Shown here in pieces: positions 27,824 to 41,400 of a stretch of DNA of 64,000 nt. Source of the stretch: Eucalyptus grandis (taxonomy: Eukaryota > Streptophyta > Magnoliopsida > Myrtales > Myrtaceae); assembly GCF_016545825.1 (NCBI RefSeq), contig NC_052619.1, positions 42,065,682 to 42,129,681 on the forward strand. The letters are read 5' to 3'. The notes beneath the pieces are model-generated. The model ran no database searches, was not told the origin of the DNA, and worked only from the letters and a program-made list of their open reading frames with translations. The translations under genes and the position numbers were made by a program. Each line of letters begins with the position of its first letter. The first letter of the stretch is position 1.

Positions 27824-30800
27824 CTAAGACAAGTGCCTCCACAATGCCGGGCGATCTCTCGAAATAAGGAGAGCACGTGAGGACAGATGGTCAAAAGAAG
27901 GCGAGTACAAGTCATCTGGACCAATGACTTCTCTGACATTTTGTGTGCTTCCACACCCAAGAGAGTGCAATACGTCATCCTTCGCAGCATCAAACACAAA
28001 CAGTCCTTGCCCGCTCACCCCCATGACCAGGTTTGAGTTGCCCCAAACTTGAGTTATCGCCGCATGGTCGGAGTGTAAGTTTGACTCCGGCAAAGCATAA
28101 GTGCTGAATAGGCCTTGTTTGCGGAAGGAAAACTGTTGCACCTGCGTGCAACTCAGTTTCTTTCCTACCGATTTTAGGCTTGTGCAGCCCAGAAAAATGG
28201 AATCACCACGTGAGAAGACTGACTGCACGCTGATCCCGAGCTTTTGTATCTTGAGTCCCACACCAGATGGATGGCGGAAGTCCATGATATTAATTGAATC
28301 ACCACTGCAGAATATGCCATCATTGCCTTCAGCTTCCGATGAACTGACTCTGCACTCAACACGGAAAGTCGTAAGAGAATATGGGATGAAAACCTTCAAA
28401 TGGAGACCGATAGATAGAATCAAATACCAGAATCATGCATGCTTCAAACAAATACTGCATTTATAGCACAAAAGCAACTCAACAATCAGAAACAGAGATG
28501 TGATGTAGTCAATATGAAGAGGTGCCCATGTAGATGATGCGAAAATCCAGTCGACTTGCACACGAAGAACTACATTTAGGATATTGTTGACAAGGATAGA
28601 GACTTAAATTGTCTAAGAGCATTTACCTTTGTCGAACCCCTCCACCAATTTCAGCATCAGTATTGTTAATGTGAAGGGCCGATATTTTTCGTCCAGTGGA
28701 AGGCACGGAAAGTAATGGTTGTGCATTAAGAGAGTTCACATCCCATAGAGAGATTGCCTCAGCTTCAGCTATGACAACTTTCCCTCTGTTTCTCCATTGC
28801 AAAGGACTCGAATAGTCCATTGCTAACACAGGCTTCTGCACTTCCCATTTCATAACTTGCTCCCCATCCCGGATATCATAGACTCGGACACCCTTCTGGC
28901 AGGTGGCTGTTGAGATAATTAGAGGTCCACATGGCTTATACCACCATAGCTGATTTTCTGGGACCATAATACTAGACAGAGCACTTCTTCTATACAAAGT
29001 GTTACTGGGTAAAGGACCAAGTACTGTTCTTGAAGAAGTTACAGCACCGCCTTCCTCAATATGGCAAACTTGAACATCTTTGGTGTAGAAATCCCAGGAA
29101 CAAAACCCTGCATCCATCGTATTTCCAGCAGAGGCTGCAACAACATACCTCCCTGAACACCCATCTGCACCAGGAGCACGGATAATCCAACAATCCCTCC
29201 ATATGTTATTTGAGATCACCATGGAGGGCTTGTATACAGCTTTCTCCTGTAAAATCTCAAACCATTAGAGGCACATTAGATCTATTTCTTTTTTCTTAGG
29301 CACATTAGATCTATTTCTTTTTTCTTTCTACCAGACCTCACTTATGTCCTGCGGTTGACACTTGTCAACAATGATGATTATCATGGATGAATGAGCCTCT
29401 TTTGCCAGATTAAGGGGATCAGACATGCAATTTTCACCCAAAAAAAAAAGATCTGTAATGATAAAGAAATCTTCACAATCTATTGTAAAATCTTCATTTA
29501 TTTCAGTAAACAAAGTAAAATAAAACAGCTGGACATCTGTTGATGTAGTTAATCTTCAAATGAGGAAGTTCCTGGTAGTCATAGTTGCTTATTGTGGCAC
29601 TATCTTAATCACTGATTAAGTGCAGGCAACATCAATTTCATTTTTTTTCCTCAAGGAATGATATACATGCACGGTTGACAAACTACCAGTGAACTATAGA
29701 CATCATGAAAAAATGCAACCACCTGTTATTCAAGAATGACCAACCAAAGACCCAGTGATACAAACCAATGCAAACTTTGGAAGAAATTCACTCAACAGTC
29801 ACCTTGCTCTATAAGTAAATTCAAGTACATGGAACTTACTTAAAGAGAAACAGTCACCTTGCCTATAAGTAAATTCAAAGGTATGATTACAGTATTTTAT
29901 CACTAAATATGCAAAAGCAAACTAACTGTAAAAGATTTTATTAGTCAATTGGCAAGGTTTGACACGCAAGTAGTAGTGAATGCACACTGACAAAAGCTCA
30001 CTTAGCAACACACACTTCTCTGGAGTGGATGTAATCCCCCCATCTAACATCTGAAATGCAAGTGAATATGCTCCTGAGGACATTGTGGCAATGAGGTATA
30101 TACTAACTATCATGAGAGCAAAGCAGATCACGTACCTCCGAATTGGCAATATCATAGTAGGAACATGAGCCATCATCATGAGCAAGGAGTACTGCCTCTC
30201 CCTCTGACACAAACCAACCTCCAGTGGAGGTCTTGCTGCCGATCTCATGCAGTTGATAAGCATGAGAGTCTTCGTTCTCCTCTCCAATTATAAGCCTCTG
30301 AATGTTCTCCTGATCGTCAAATTCATTTAGCTTTTCATCAGTTGTGAGCATTATCTCCGGCTCGGCCTTCCCGTCAACAAATTTATCTTGTACTGCTGAA
30401 GTTGCAACACCATCCATTTCTTGAACCTCACAGATCTCCACGCCAGACTTCTGATCCTTGATGGTGATCTTAGATTGCTCCTCATCCAATGAAGCCAAAA
30501 ACTCCAAAGCTATCGCATTGTCATCTTCCACCTTTGACATAGAATTAGCCTCAGAAATATTCATCTCATGCACTCCTGCTTTACTTGATGACTGTGTGCT
30601 TGCTATTGATGCCCTCACAGAGGTTCGATTTTTGAGGAGCTTGTGATGAGGAAAAAGTCGAGCTTCTAATTCCTCACTATTCAAAACTTTAACTGAACAT
30701 TTCGAACTACTCCTTTTCTCAACCTGAGTCTCCCCAACCGATTTGTCACTGTCAAGGACAGCATTTGCAGTGTTCTTTACCGCAGCCATCTTACCATCAG

Positions 30801-31815
30801 AATCACCTATTGCATGACCAATCGCCTTTTCAATCCCTGAAATCTTTTCCTGGATATCTGAAAGTACGACTTTCGACTCATCCGGGTTATTCAAATCTAA
30901 TATCTCCTTAGTCCTCTTAATATCAGAAGCGATCCTCTTAACCTTACCTTCTAAAAAAGCGAGCTTTTCATGTAGCCTACTCGGATGCTTTTTTCCCACT
31001 TGACCATTGACAGCTTCAGAGCTCATCCCCTTCTCCACCCCCGAACTGCTCAAACATTTCGCACTCGCATTTCCAGTCATTTCACCGGCAACACCAGATG
31101 AGGATGCCAAATTAGCACTTGCACCCTCTTCTGATTTCTTATCTACCAACAGTTCATGCAAAGGGTGAGCACTTAGATCAACACTAACCTCTTCAGCCCT
31201 CACCTCTTCAACGCGACCCTTCGATTCTAACCGAGTATCTACCTTGCTCGACTTGCCCAAACTTTCAGAATCAACACACACTTCTCCATTCACTCTATGT
31301 ACATTTCTTCCCTTTACTCCCACTTTCCCAACTGACGATTGCTCACAACCACCGCCCTTCTTCACCTTATCCTTCAAATCCCTCAAAATCCTAGACCCCC
31401 CGCTGCCGCCGCCGCTCTCGTCCCTCGATTTCACCCCGACCTCCCTAATCCCTCTCCTCTCCTTCTTCTCCGCCTCCCGCCCCTCCAGCGAAACCCTAGG
31501 CAAGACCCTGTCTTTCTTCCCGTCCGAGCCGCCGGCCCGCCCGCCGAAGGGGCTGGGGCTCCGCCCCCTCGGCACCGCCGACGACCACCGGGCGCCGTCG
31601 CTCGAGACGCGCGGCACGGCGCGCAGCGCGGGCTTCTGCGCAATCGGCCTGGCGCCGGAATTCTCCTTCCCCGGGACGGATTTGGCGTTGGAGAGCGGGG
31701 TCAGGGGCTTGCCCGGTCTCGGAGCCGCGACCTTGGCTCCGGCGCCGGCGCCGGCGCCGCCGCGGTCCTTGATCCGGCGAGCCGACAGCGCGGACATCGG
31801 GGATCTTCCTTTCAA
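27824..31815 (-). CDS. WD40-like KIN14B-interacting protein homologue (At4g14310 type)
   Basis: Exons on the minus strand: 31815-30136, 29246-28627 and 28349-27824, giving about 941 residues. All phases close and no frame break is seen. The first 290 residues are basic, glycine- and serine-rich and probably disordered. A predicted coiled-coil follows (KLAFLEGKVKRIASDIKRTKEI), then the conserved C-terminal part with phrases such as RDCWIIRAPGADGCSG, SPLQWRNRGKVVIAEAEA and VSSSEAEGNDGIFCS, typical of the At4g14310 family. That Arabidopsis protein is annotated as a transducin/WD40-like partner of the kinesin KIN-14B; the biochemical role is otherwise unclear to me. An alternative start is the methionine at 31797 (MSALSARRIKDRGG), which resembles the Arabidopsis start better. 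It is a neighbour of the KIN-10A gene, as in Arabidopsis. Confidence 0.88.
29270..29327. repeat. 29-base tandem duplication in intron 1
   Basis: Two adjacent copies of a unit beginning ggcacattagatctattt lie in the first intron of the At4g14310 homologue, close to its 3' splice site. A second short duplication (about 29808-29880, unit containing acagtcaccttgc) is in the same intron. Confidence 0.85.
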
Positions 31816-31829
31816 CTGATGCAGATCGT

Positions 31830-31862
<33 letters not shown>
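31830..31862. repeat. (AG)n run in the 5' leader of the At4g14310 homologue
   Basis: A GA/CT microsatellite sits 15-50 bases upstream of the start codon at 31815. GA/CT runs are common in plant 5' leaders and can bind BPC/GAGA-type factors; any role here is inferred. Confidence 0.85.
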
Positions 31863-31863
<1 letters not shown>

Positions 31864-32319
31864 GGGGAAAGTTTAAGGTTTGGGTTTGGAGGTTCCCGAA
31901 GAAGATGAGAAATGATGCTGATTTTTAAGATGATTTTTTATTTTCAATTTTTTTTTAAATTGTTTTTGGTGTTTGGGCGGGAAAAGGACGAGTTTTCGAT
32001 TTTTGAAATATGTGGTGACTGGTGAGGTGGAATGAGACGGGGGATCTGGGTTGGGCTTTTGAGTAATTTCGTGGTAGTCTTGAGGACCAAGGAGAAAACA
32101 TGTTGGGCCGGAAGTGCAAATAAAAACAGAAGAAGGGCCTGGGGATTTTTCTATTGGCCGAGATTTTTATTTTCCTATTCTTTTTTTCTTTCCTAGCTGA
32201 CAGCTGGTAAAAAGCCTCGAACTGGTTAATCTCCGGGGTTTTCTATTGGTTGAAATTGGAGAATACGAGCACTAAAATAAAAGAGCAGATTTGATAACAT
32301 TGTAATTTTCACTTGAATG

Positions 32320-33110
32320 TTTTGGACGCGTTTGTTTATATGTTTCTGTTAAAAAATTGTTAGGAACATAAATAGAAAAATTAACCGGGATTCACCCAGG
32401 TGGCCACCCTTCCGATATGGAATGGGGAGGTGAGGGGTCAAATCCACATTCTCGGGATGACGCGTAAGTTTCAAGAGTGGATTTCGACTCCCACGCCTTA
32501 CAAGAGCGAGCAAAAGTCCGAAAGTGAGTGTAGAGTAGGAATAGAATATGGTGATAAAAAAAAATTAGAAAAAACTATTTCGTTCCAAAGAACAATTTTT
32601 TATTAGAAAGACGTGCTTAGCAAACTTGTTTCTATAATAAAAAATGAATAAACACGTTTGATAAATTTATGTTCTTTTTTTTATTTCTTTTAATTTTTAA
32701 AATTTTTTATTTTATTTTTCCTTTTTTTTCTTTCTTTTTCCTTTTTTTCTTCTTTTGGCCGGTCGCCGACCTCGGCCAAGGCCGGCGACCCTCCGGTGAG
32801 GTCGCCAGCCCTCAACAGCCCGGTCGCCAGGCCATGGCCGAGGTCACGACCGGCCAAAAAAAAAAGAAGAAAAAAAGAAGAAAAAAAGAGAAGAAAAGAG
32901 ATGAGAGAGAAACAACTTTTCTATTCTTCAAAAGTGTTTTTGGAATAAAAAAACAATTTTTTTATTTTTTATTTTTGTTCTAATTTTGTTCACGGAACAA
33001 AAAATAGGTTTTGAACAAAAACGCAAAAAAACGCGTTTATGTTCTTTTTTTGTTTAGGGAACCAAAAACAGAAAATCTGTTCATGAACAAAAAAATAAAC
33101 ATAAATATGC
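32320..33110. mobile_element. Large fold-back element with GC-rich core
   Basis: Pyrimidine-rich sequence (ctttttttcttcttttggcc, 32742-32761) faces its purine-rich inverse (ggccaaaaaaaaaagaagaa) across a GC-rich core at about 32757-32862, where 'cgacctcggcc' is mirrored by 'ggccgaggtc'. Outer arms share 'gcgttt', 'atgttctttttt' and 'gaacaaaa' motifs in opposite orientation. No coding capacity was seen. Ends are approximate. Confidence 0.55.
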
Positions 33111-33898
33111 AGGCCATTTCATTCCCCGTGATCACACTTTTCTGATTTGACGTGTTTGTGACTTTCTGAATTGATTTCCGAGTCAAAATTTGCTTGTGTA
33201 TTTAAGCGTCGGATATGATTAATTTATGGGAATTAACTGAGTTATCAAATTGGGATGTGTAAATAAGTTGACGTGCCTCCGCTTTGCAATGAAAGCGATC
33301 CTTCATGAATGCGACGCTATGCCTAAATCTAACCACATTTTTCAGGAACAGCATAGTTGCGAGATATTTGGTAAATGCAAATTTTGTGAGATCAATAACC
33401 AGATCAAATTATTTAGTAATTTTGCAATATGAGTCGCATTGTCTTATGTCGCAATTGTACTTTAAATTTTGTAGCTTATGTCTTTGGTAATACATGTTTT
33501 AAGTTGCCATACCTAATTATTAACATGTCAAAGAGAAAAAAGGTGTGTTGGCATTTTTTCACAGTAAAAACTATCATGAGACATATTCTTAAAGTTGTCT
33601 TTACAAAGCTTAAAGGTGCGTTTGGTTCAGTATTTTGAAAACTCATTGAAAAAATGTAAAGTAGCTTAGCCTAAAGAATTTTGAGTAAATGCAAAGATCA
33701 TTTAGTAAACTGTGTTTTAAGAAGTAACTTTAAGAGAAATGTTGTTTCGTAGAAAACACATTTAAAAAGCCATTTGGTTGTCGATGGCTATCAACACTAG
33801 ATCTAGCTCATCGGTGATCGTAACCCTTCGCCTAACCAACGAAAGGTTGGTCAAGTTTTTTTTTTTAATAAAAATTATATATGTTTGATTTTTTTAGC

Positions 33899-33940
<42 letters not shown>
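33899..33940. repeat. (AT)n microsatellite
   Basis: About twenty uninterrupted AT units in intergenic DNA, likely length-polymorphic and prone to cruciform formation. The surrounding 33.1-36.4 kb shows no gene. It contains an AT-rich MITE-like copy at about 35530-35880. Confidence 0.9.
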
Positions 33941-33941
<1 letters not shown>

Positions 33942-36450
33942 CATTTAAAAAAATATAATAATGAGGGAAAATCGAAATTTTGAAGATTGGGTGAGGGTAG
34001 TTTTGAAAGGAAAAGATAAGTTTCAGTATTTAATCAAATGCTCAAAACTCAAAGTTAGTCTTTATTAACATTGGACTTTCAGCCTTTCTAATACTAGTTT
34101 TCACTTGAAAGTTACTTCAAAATTATTGTTAAACGGTCCAATATTTCTTCAAGAGGCTTTGGAGATCAAAAGCCATTTAGAATGCCGAAGCAAATGCACC
34201 GTAAGAGGTGCTCCTTACCTTTTGATTGTTGGTGCTTCCTTACCTTTCTGATTGTTGGTGCTTCTCCTTTTTCTTTAGTAGATTTTACCTTTTAGGTCTC
34301 ATTTTCAGAATCCTTTTATTCTGAATTATGCCATTTATGGTACTAATAAGGTTTTTTTTCTACAACTTTCTTGCGGCAGCTTTGGTCATGAATGGGTGTT
34401 GCGGCTTTTAAAGGTGTTGGCCAACACCTCGACAACTGAAGGACTTCCAAAGTCATATATAGTACTTCATAGCAGCTTTTGGGAAGCCAGCTTACTTACC
34501 TTTGAAGTATTGTTACTTTAAAACACAAATTATCCAACATTCGAGTCACCGCACTTCACAGCACGGGCACAACACGACACAATTGCAGTTCTGCTTCAAT
34601 TATGCCAAACGAAAAACTGAGTTTAGTCCATCATTTGGAAGAAAGATAGTACTTAACTTAACATCCAAATACTTGGAATTGCAATTTTGCCAAACGATAA
34701 AAATGAAGAAGAAGAAGTTGCTTCATTTTAGAAACTGAATATCGAACGCTCCTTGCTTTCGATAAGAATATTTTTAGATGGAGGCCCCTTTTGTAGATGC
34801 AAATTCTCATAGTCAAAAGCATCCTCAAACTTATCCTTGGTCGAAACTAGCATTTACGCTAGATATTTTATATTGTGTATGGCAATTTAACTCCAAATAT
34901 CTTGTGAGTTTTTTACCCTCTTTTAACTTCTTTAAACAGCAGAAATTGGTCGTGTTACAACCCATAAAGTCCAAGCTATGAAGAAAAAGGTGCAAGCTAT
35001 AAATCCGCTCAACAAATTAAATGCTTTCATGGAAGAAAGTAGGGAAAAAAGAGTTTAAATGCTTGAAAAAGAAACAAAAAAATTGAAAATGGGGGATTTT
35101 ACGCGGAAAATCTCATGTTTATATCATCTTTCACGTTCATTTTGGTTGAACTTGGATCGCCATTCTTACATTTGGCCTAATTTCAAAGTGGTTTTCATTC
35201 TTAAATTGTTTGAATTTTAAGAAATTATACTGTGATTCAATTCAATTGTAGGATCCTGAATTTTGTGGCATTATAGTTTGCTAATGCTTGTATGTAACAT
35301 TACAATACTAGCGCAAGACTAAACAGCAAAAATGTTTAACAGATTCGTTTCAATATTGATTAGTAATAGTATGTTGTGGAACTCTATCGCGTGCAAGGAC
35401 ATAACCGACTTCATCACCCATTCACCAACGAGTCATGTACCAAAATCACATGTAAGTAGAAGTATTGGGGAAAAAAATCTCAACTTTTAGAGGTTGAGGA
35501 TTAAGTTGCAAAATTACCGAATTTTATAATCTTTTTGGGAAGATAAGAAGGGGTAAAAATAAGAAAAATTGTCTAATCAATCCTAAACATATTGTATGAA
35601 TATCAACTTAGTCTTGAACTTTTCAATTTTATTAATTTAATAAAAAAATCTTTACATGAAATTCCAACGTGGTCATTCGGCCAATTTTCAAGGGAAATCA
35701 TTGATGTGGCGGCATGCCATGTAAGTCAATCGACGATGACTGAAGGACCACCACATCAGCAGTTTTCAACGAAAATTAACTGGAATGAGTAAATTAGAAT
35801 TTCACACAAAGGTTTAAGGTTAAATTGAGCATGAAAATATGATAGAATTTGAAACTTTTGTGAGAGAAAAATGTAAATGGGTCCATCAACATTTCCATTA
35901 AACGAGTCGTTGATAAGTAAATTCACAACACAGAAGAGCAAGCATCATCAGAAGAGGGCAAAACCCAGCCACAAATTCTTCCCCATCTTGGCAAGAGAAC
36001 ATCAAATCTCCTGCAATCATTGAAGATGGGATCAAATAAGCAATTTGCTCAAGTAGGGTTTCGAATATAAAGCTTGAATGATGACATTCATATGGCGATC
36101 TGGAGCCTCCCAGATCTTGGCAGCGATTCCATCATTAATATCAACGGCTCCCTTTCTTTTGCTGTCCCCACCTTGCCTATTCTAAGTTTTTGTCACTTTC
36201 ATAGTGAAAGGGAGTGAACAATGCTTTGGTTTGCTTTCTATGGCTTTAGAATATATAGGCAAAATTTCAAAATTTCAAAAAAACAAATATCCCCATTTTC
36301 ACAAGCAGACATATCAAATACAATCTTTGATTTTCGAAACTTATGAAAATTTCATTAATTTTAGAATGTCATTTCAAGTTGCATTTAGATTGCAATCCTA
36401 CTTAAGAATCTATCGATTTCCTTTTCCAATTACTCCTTCTATCATTATCG

Positions 36451-37486
36451 GGGAAAATTCTAAAAAGAGACCCGAAGTGCCTTCTTTTTCTCATATAAGG
36501 GTCTGAAATAGACCTTATTTTAATAGGGATTTGAAGTGATATCACTTTCTCAAATAAGAGCCTAGAGTATATGGTATTTCAAATGAAAACCTGAAGTGAT
36601 TATGTTTGTTTTAAATAAGAGCTTGAAATGACTATATCCATTTCCAGCAATCAAAGGTATTTTGTCATTTTTCCCTTTTTTTTTTATTTTTTCCTTCCTT
36701 TTTTGTTTTTTGTTTTTTGTTTTTTTTTGTTCTTCTTCTTCCTCTTCGTCAATGGTTGGCCAGCCATTGGCAATGCCCACAAAGGGTCGGGCGAGGGTCG
36801 CCCTCGTCAGCAAGGGCCACCCATGCCGCCCACAGGTAAGGGATGGCCTCGCTTGGTTGTGGCAACCCTCGCCCTAGGGCCATTCATGAGGTCGGCTCGT
36901 GTCGACCCCAAGCGAGGCCACCCTCGCTAGATCTGGCAAGGATCAGTTGCGAGCAAGGCTTAGGCGAGGCCAACCCTCGCTGACCCTCACCAATAGCTGA
37001 TGAGGTCACCTAGCCCTCGTCAGCCTCGAGTGAGGCCACCCCTGCCAAATCTAGCAAGGTTCAACCTCGCCTTGGGCCGACAAGGGCTAACCTAGCGGAT
37101 GGCCTTTAGGCAAGGGTCGCCACGCCCAAGCGAGGCTGTCCCTCGCCTACGGCTGGCGTGGATGGCCCTCGTTAGTAAGGGTGACCCTCACCCAACCCTC
37201 TGTGGGTACTGCTAGTGGTTGGCTAAGAAGAACTAGAAAAAAAAAGGGGGGAGGAAAATGCCAAATGACGAAAATACCCTTGACCCTTGAAGAAAACTTA
37301 GCCGATCACCGACCGGCGAGGTCAAGTCATTTTTGAAACAACCAAAGTCATTTCAAGTCTTTATTTGAAACAACCAAAACCATTTTAGATACTTATTTGA
37401 AACAAAGTTTACTTTGGACCCTAATTTAAGAAAAAAAGAGCACTTCAGGTTTGTTTTTTTTTTTTTTTTTTTTTTTTTAATTTTCC
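36451..37486. mobile_element. 1-kb fold-back element with repeated arms
   Basis: The ends are gggaaaatt and its inverse aattttcc. Each arm holds several tandem variants of a unit such as 'aaataagagcctgaagtg', oriented inward on both sides (36470-36650 and 37340-37455). Between them lies a GC-rich block of about 450 bases with many copies of 'gcgaggcca' and 'accctcgc'. It shows no recognisable gene. It resembles the elements at 23.2 and 48.0 kb in design. Confidence 0.65.
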
Positions 37487-38211
37487 TCTCGTTACCGAGT
37501 CACCTAACCTAAAACCTTAACCGAGCGTGGCCCTCATCGTTGACGCCATCCACAACCATTGCACTGTGGCCACCCACCATCCCAAGCTGAGTCACCACCT
37601 TCTGTCTCTCCTCATCCCTTTGTTCTTGCCACTCTCCGCCCGACATTGGGGATAACACAACATCGGTGGCGGATGTGGCCGTGTTGTAGGGCTGGGATGG
37701 GGTGGTAAGCAACGCGGCTAGGAGCGAACAAGAGAGAAAGAAGGTTGGGGGGGAGGGGTATAGATGGGTATTTTGAAATAGTGATTTATGAGTGTCAACT
37801 TTAAGCATGATATCAAAAAGATTGATTCTTTTGGTAAGCCCATCAATATCCCCTTTGAATCTAGTAGTTGTGACATTCTTCGTACCCAAAATTCAACTTC
37901 AAAGGTAATTGCTCATGTCAAAATAATCTTGAATTGATGATGTCATTATTATTTAAATTAATTTAATCGTGGGTTCAAAAAAAAAAAGAAGAAAGTCATT
38001 CAATTCAATTTAATTTCCAAACAACCTAAGTTGTTTCACAATCGATCTAAATTGAAGTGAACTGATGATCGAAACAAGAATTGAATCTTTTAATATCTGC
38101 CGACCAAGCGCAATTCTCTGTTTCCCTCATTTTCTTTCATCTTTATTTTTCCCCCCTTTCTTGAAGCAAAGAAGATCCAAACTTGAAAAAGGCTCTCTTT
38201 GCTCGTGGCCT

Positions 38212-38254
38212 GAGAAAATGTAGCCGTTAGGAACCGTAACGGCTACATTTTCTC
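38212..38254. promoter_or_regulatory. Inverted pair of MSA-type mitotic elements
   Basis: An exact 18-base inverted repeat (arm gagaaaatgtagccgtta, then 7 spacer bases, then its inverse) lies 205 bases before the KIN-10A start codon. Each arm contains an AACGG core. The minus-strand copy, cctaacggcta (38231-38221), fits the MSA consensus YCYAACGGYYA fully; the plus copy, cgtaacggcta (38235-38245), fits 10 of 11. MSA elements bind three-repeat MYB factors and give G2/M expression, which suits a phragmoplast kinesin. Function is inferred. Confidence 0.75.
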
Positions 38255-38283
38255 CCTCACTTTGAACGCGCCCCTGAACCCTG

Positions 38284-38358
38284 CAACCCCGTCTCTCTCT
38301 CTCTCCTCCGATTCTTTCCATTTCCATCTTCTTCTCCATCCTCTCTCTCTCTCTCTGC
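38284..38358. repeat. CT-rich leader repeats of KIN-10A
   Basis: Two (CT)n runs (about 38290-38307 and 38341-38357) lie in the presumed 5' leader between the MSA-type pair and the start codon. They resemble the pyrimidine tracts near transcription starts of many plant genes. Confidence 0.7.
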
Positions 38359-38458
38359 TTTGCTCATACCTGGAACGATTCATTCAAAGCAAGAACGCCA
38401 CCGCCACCCAATTCAAACGATCTTTCTTCCTCTTTCTCTTCTTGGGTTTTCCTCTTAA

Positions 38459-41400
38459 ATGGCACCCACGCCTTCCTCCTCCTCCTCCTCCAAGTCCAGT
38501 CAGCCGCACGCCGCCTTAAAGACCCCCCAGTCCAAGCACCGCCTCCACTTCAATGGACCCAGATCCGGGCACCCCTCCCCGGCCCCCGGTTCGGCCCACC
38601 GGGAAGCCGCCCCCGCCGGGGAGCACCCGGTCGAGGTCGTCGGCCGGATCCGCGACTGCCCGGACCGCAAGGACAAGCCCGCCTCCGCGCTGCAGATCAA
38701 CCCCGACCGGCAGACCGTCCGGGTCCGCGCCGAGTTCGGGTACCGCGACTTCAGCCTCGACGGGGTCTCCCTGTCCGAGGAGGAGGACCTCGACGCGTTC
38801 TACAAGAAGTTCGTGCAGTCGAGGATCAACGGGGTGAAGCTGGGGGCGAAGTGCACGGTGATGATGTACGGGCCCACGGGGTCGGGCAAGAGCCACACCA
38901 TGTTCGGGTGCGCGAAGCAGCCGGGGATCGTGTACCGGTCGTTGAAGGACATCTTGGGAGAGAATGGGGAGGAAGGGGAGGCGAACGGGGGGCAATTGGG
39001 GGTCGGTACCTTCGTGCAAGTTACTGTTTTGGAGATCTATAATGAGGAGATTTATGATCTGTTGTCCAGCAACGGAGGAGGGTTCGGGCTCGGGTGGCCC
39101 AAGGGTGGTTCGTCGAAGGTAAGTTTCAATATGTGATGGATTTACATTTCTGAGTTTGGTATCTCTTCTCCGCGTGATTTGAGGAATTCATGTGTTTTGA
39201 AGGTTAAGACATTCAGCTATCCGTGTGCTTCTGAGCTGTCTGCTGTTTGGTAATTTAGTATAATTGGTGTATTTAGCTTGAATTGCAGAGAGATTGCAAA
39301 TGGGACTATTTTCTGTTGCTCGTGACTTCTATAAGAACTAAGAAGCATCTGGGATTCTTAAGTAAAAAGTTTAACATATGAAATGTAACAAGGGTGCCCC
39401 TGTTCACTTCCAAATGTATTTATTGTTGTGGTAAAATCACTTGACTTTGTCCTTCTGATAGTTTGGAAGTAGGATTATAAATTTTCACGATGGATTGACT
39501 CGGTCATGACGATGTATGAGATTTAACAACAGCATATTCTGTCCTGGCTTAGCAATTTGTCTTTTGGCAACTTCAGGTAAGACTTGAAGTGATGGGTAAA
39601 AAGGCGAAAAATGCAGCATTTATCTCAGGTACTGAAGCTGGGAAGATTTCGAAAGAGATTCAGAAAGTGGAGAAGCGGAGGATTGTCAAGAGCACGCTCT
39701 GCAACGAGAGAAGTTCTCGAAGCCACTGCATGGTATGAATCTTAGCAAACATGAATCATCAGTGAAATAAGAGTCAGGAGACAGTTGAAAGTGAACTTAT
39801 TCATTGAATTTTGTTCAGATTATTTTGGATGTGCCTACTGTTGGGGGACAGCTAATGCTTGTTGATATGGCTGGTTCTGAAAACATTGAGCAAGCTGGCC
39901 AAGTTGGATTTGAGGCCAAAATGCAGGTGAGGACTACATTTTATTAGGGAATGCCCACAAAATTTTACTCTCCTGCTTGAACTTTAAGTCTAGTATCTGT
40001 AAGTTACTTAAGAATCCTTCCTCTTGATTTTAGACTGCAAAGATCAACCATGGTAATGTAGCACTGAAGAGAGTGGTTGAATCTATTGCTAATGGCGATT
40101 CACATGTGCCCTTCAGAGACAGCAAATTAACAATGCTTCTACAGGTAAGTGAATTGTCGTGGTTGAGTGATAGTATGATTGTTTTGTTTCTTATGTCTCA
40201 TAGATATGATGGATTATGAATTATTCCTTTTTGTAGGATTCTTTTGAGGATGACAAATCGAAGATTCTTATGATACTATGTGCAAGCCCAGACCCAAAGG
40301 ATATACACAAGACAATTTCCACGCTAGAGTATGGAGCCAAAGCAAAATGTATTGTCCGTGGCCCACATACACCAGTCAAGGACAAACTTGGAGCTGAAGA
40401 TTCTTTGGCTGCAGAAATGTTGGGTTTGAGGATTGCAGCAATGGACCAGTTCATCTGCAAGCTGCAAATGGAGAACAAGCTCCGAGAAAAAGAGCGCAAT
40501 GAAGCACACAAAGAGCTCCTCAAGAAGGAACAGGAGGTCGCATCCCTGAGAACGAAACTCCAGGTAGTGGAAGGGAAAGTATCTGGTGCAAGCGAGGAGG
40601 AGATCAACATGAAGGTGAATGAGCGGATACATGTTCTTAAAACTGAGCTGGAAAAGAAATTAGCTGAATGTCAGAGAATGGCTGATGAGTTTGTAGAATT
40701 GGAGAGGAGGAGAATGGAGGAGAGGATACTGCAACAGCAAGAGGAACTTGAAATGCTGAGAAGACGGTTAGAAGAAATAGAGTCTCAGTTGAGGAACGGA
40801 AATGGCAATGAGAATGGGCCTACGGATGGGGAATGGAGTGGCTTTGCTAAGAGGCTGCTGGGAACAATCGGGGATGAGGACCCTGGAATGGTGAAATCGA
40901 TGGATTTGGACATGGGTGATCAAGACTGTTATGCACGAGAAGTGAAATATGTAGACAACAGAGTCAACCGGTTTGACAGAAGCAGTAACCTCTCGGACCT
41001 TCCCAACAATTCAAATACAAGCACTTCGAATGAAGTAGCTGCATATGATGTTTATGGGCCAATGTTCAGCGATAGAGTCTGCTTGAGCACAGTTTTCGAG
41101 GAAGAAGAAGAAGTCGAAGAGGAAGAGGGACATAAAGAGGCCATGGATGAAGAAGTAGAGAAAGAAGTGATAGAGGAAAAGAGGGTGTGCTCGATAACTG
41201 TTCCCCAAGCACTTTCAAGTGATACAGTGGAACCATTGTACGAGAAAGATGTGGCCTCTTCGAGACGGTTGAGGATTCAAAATATATTCACTCTGTGTGG
41301 GAACTATAGGGAGCTTTCCCAACAAATTGGAGCACCACTAACAGAGAAAAGAGCGTCAGAGAATGTGGATCCCCAAACAACTCCCATCATGATGATTAAA

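Noticed and set aside
31244..31908. Two plus-strand frames of 190 residues
   Set aside because: They are antisense to exon 1 of the At4g14310 homologue, which is GC-rich and low in stops.
38516..39019. 167-residue minus-strand frame over KIN-10A exon 1
   Set aside because: Antisense shadow in GC-rich coding sequence; the motor domain on the plus strand explains it.
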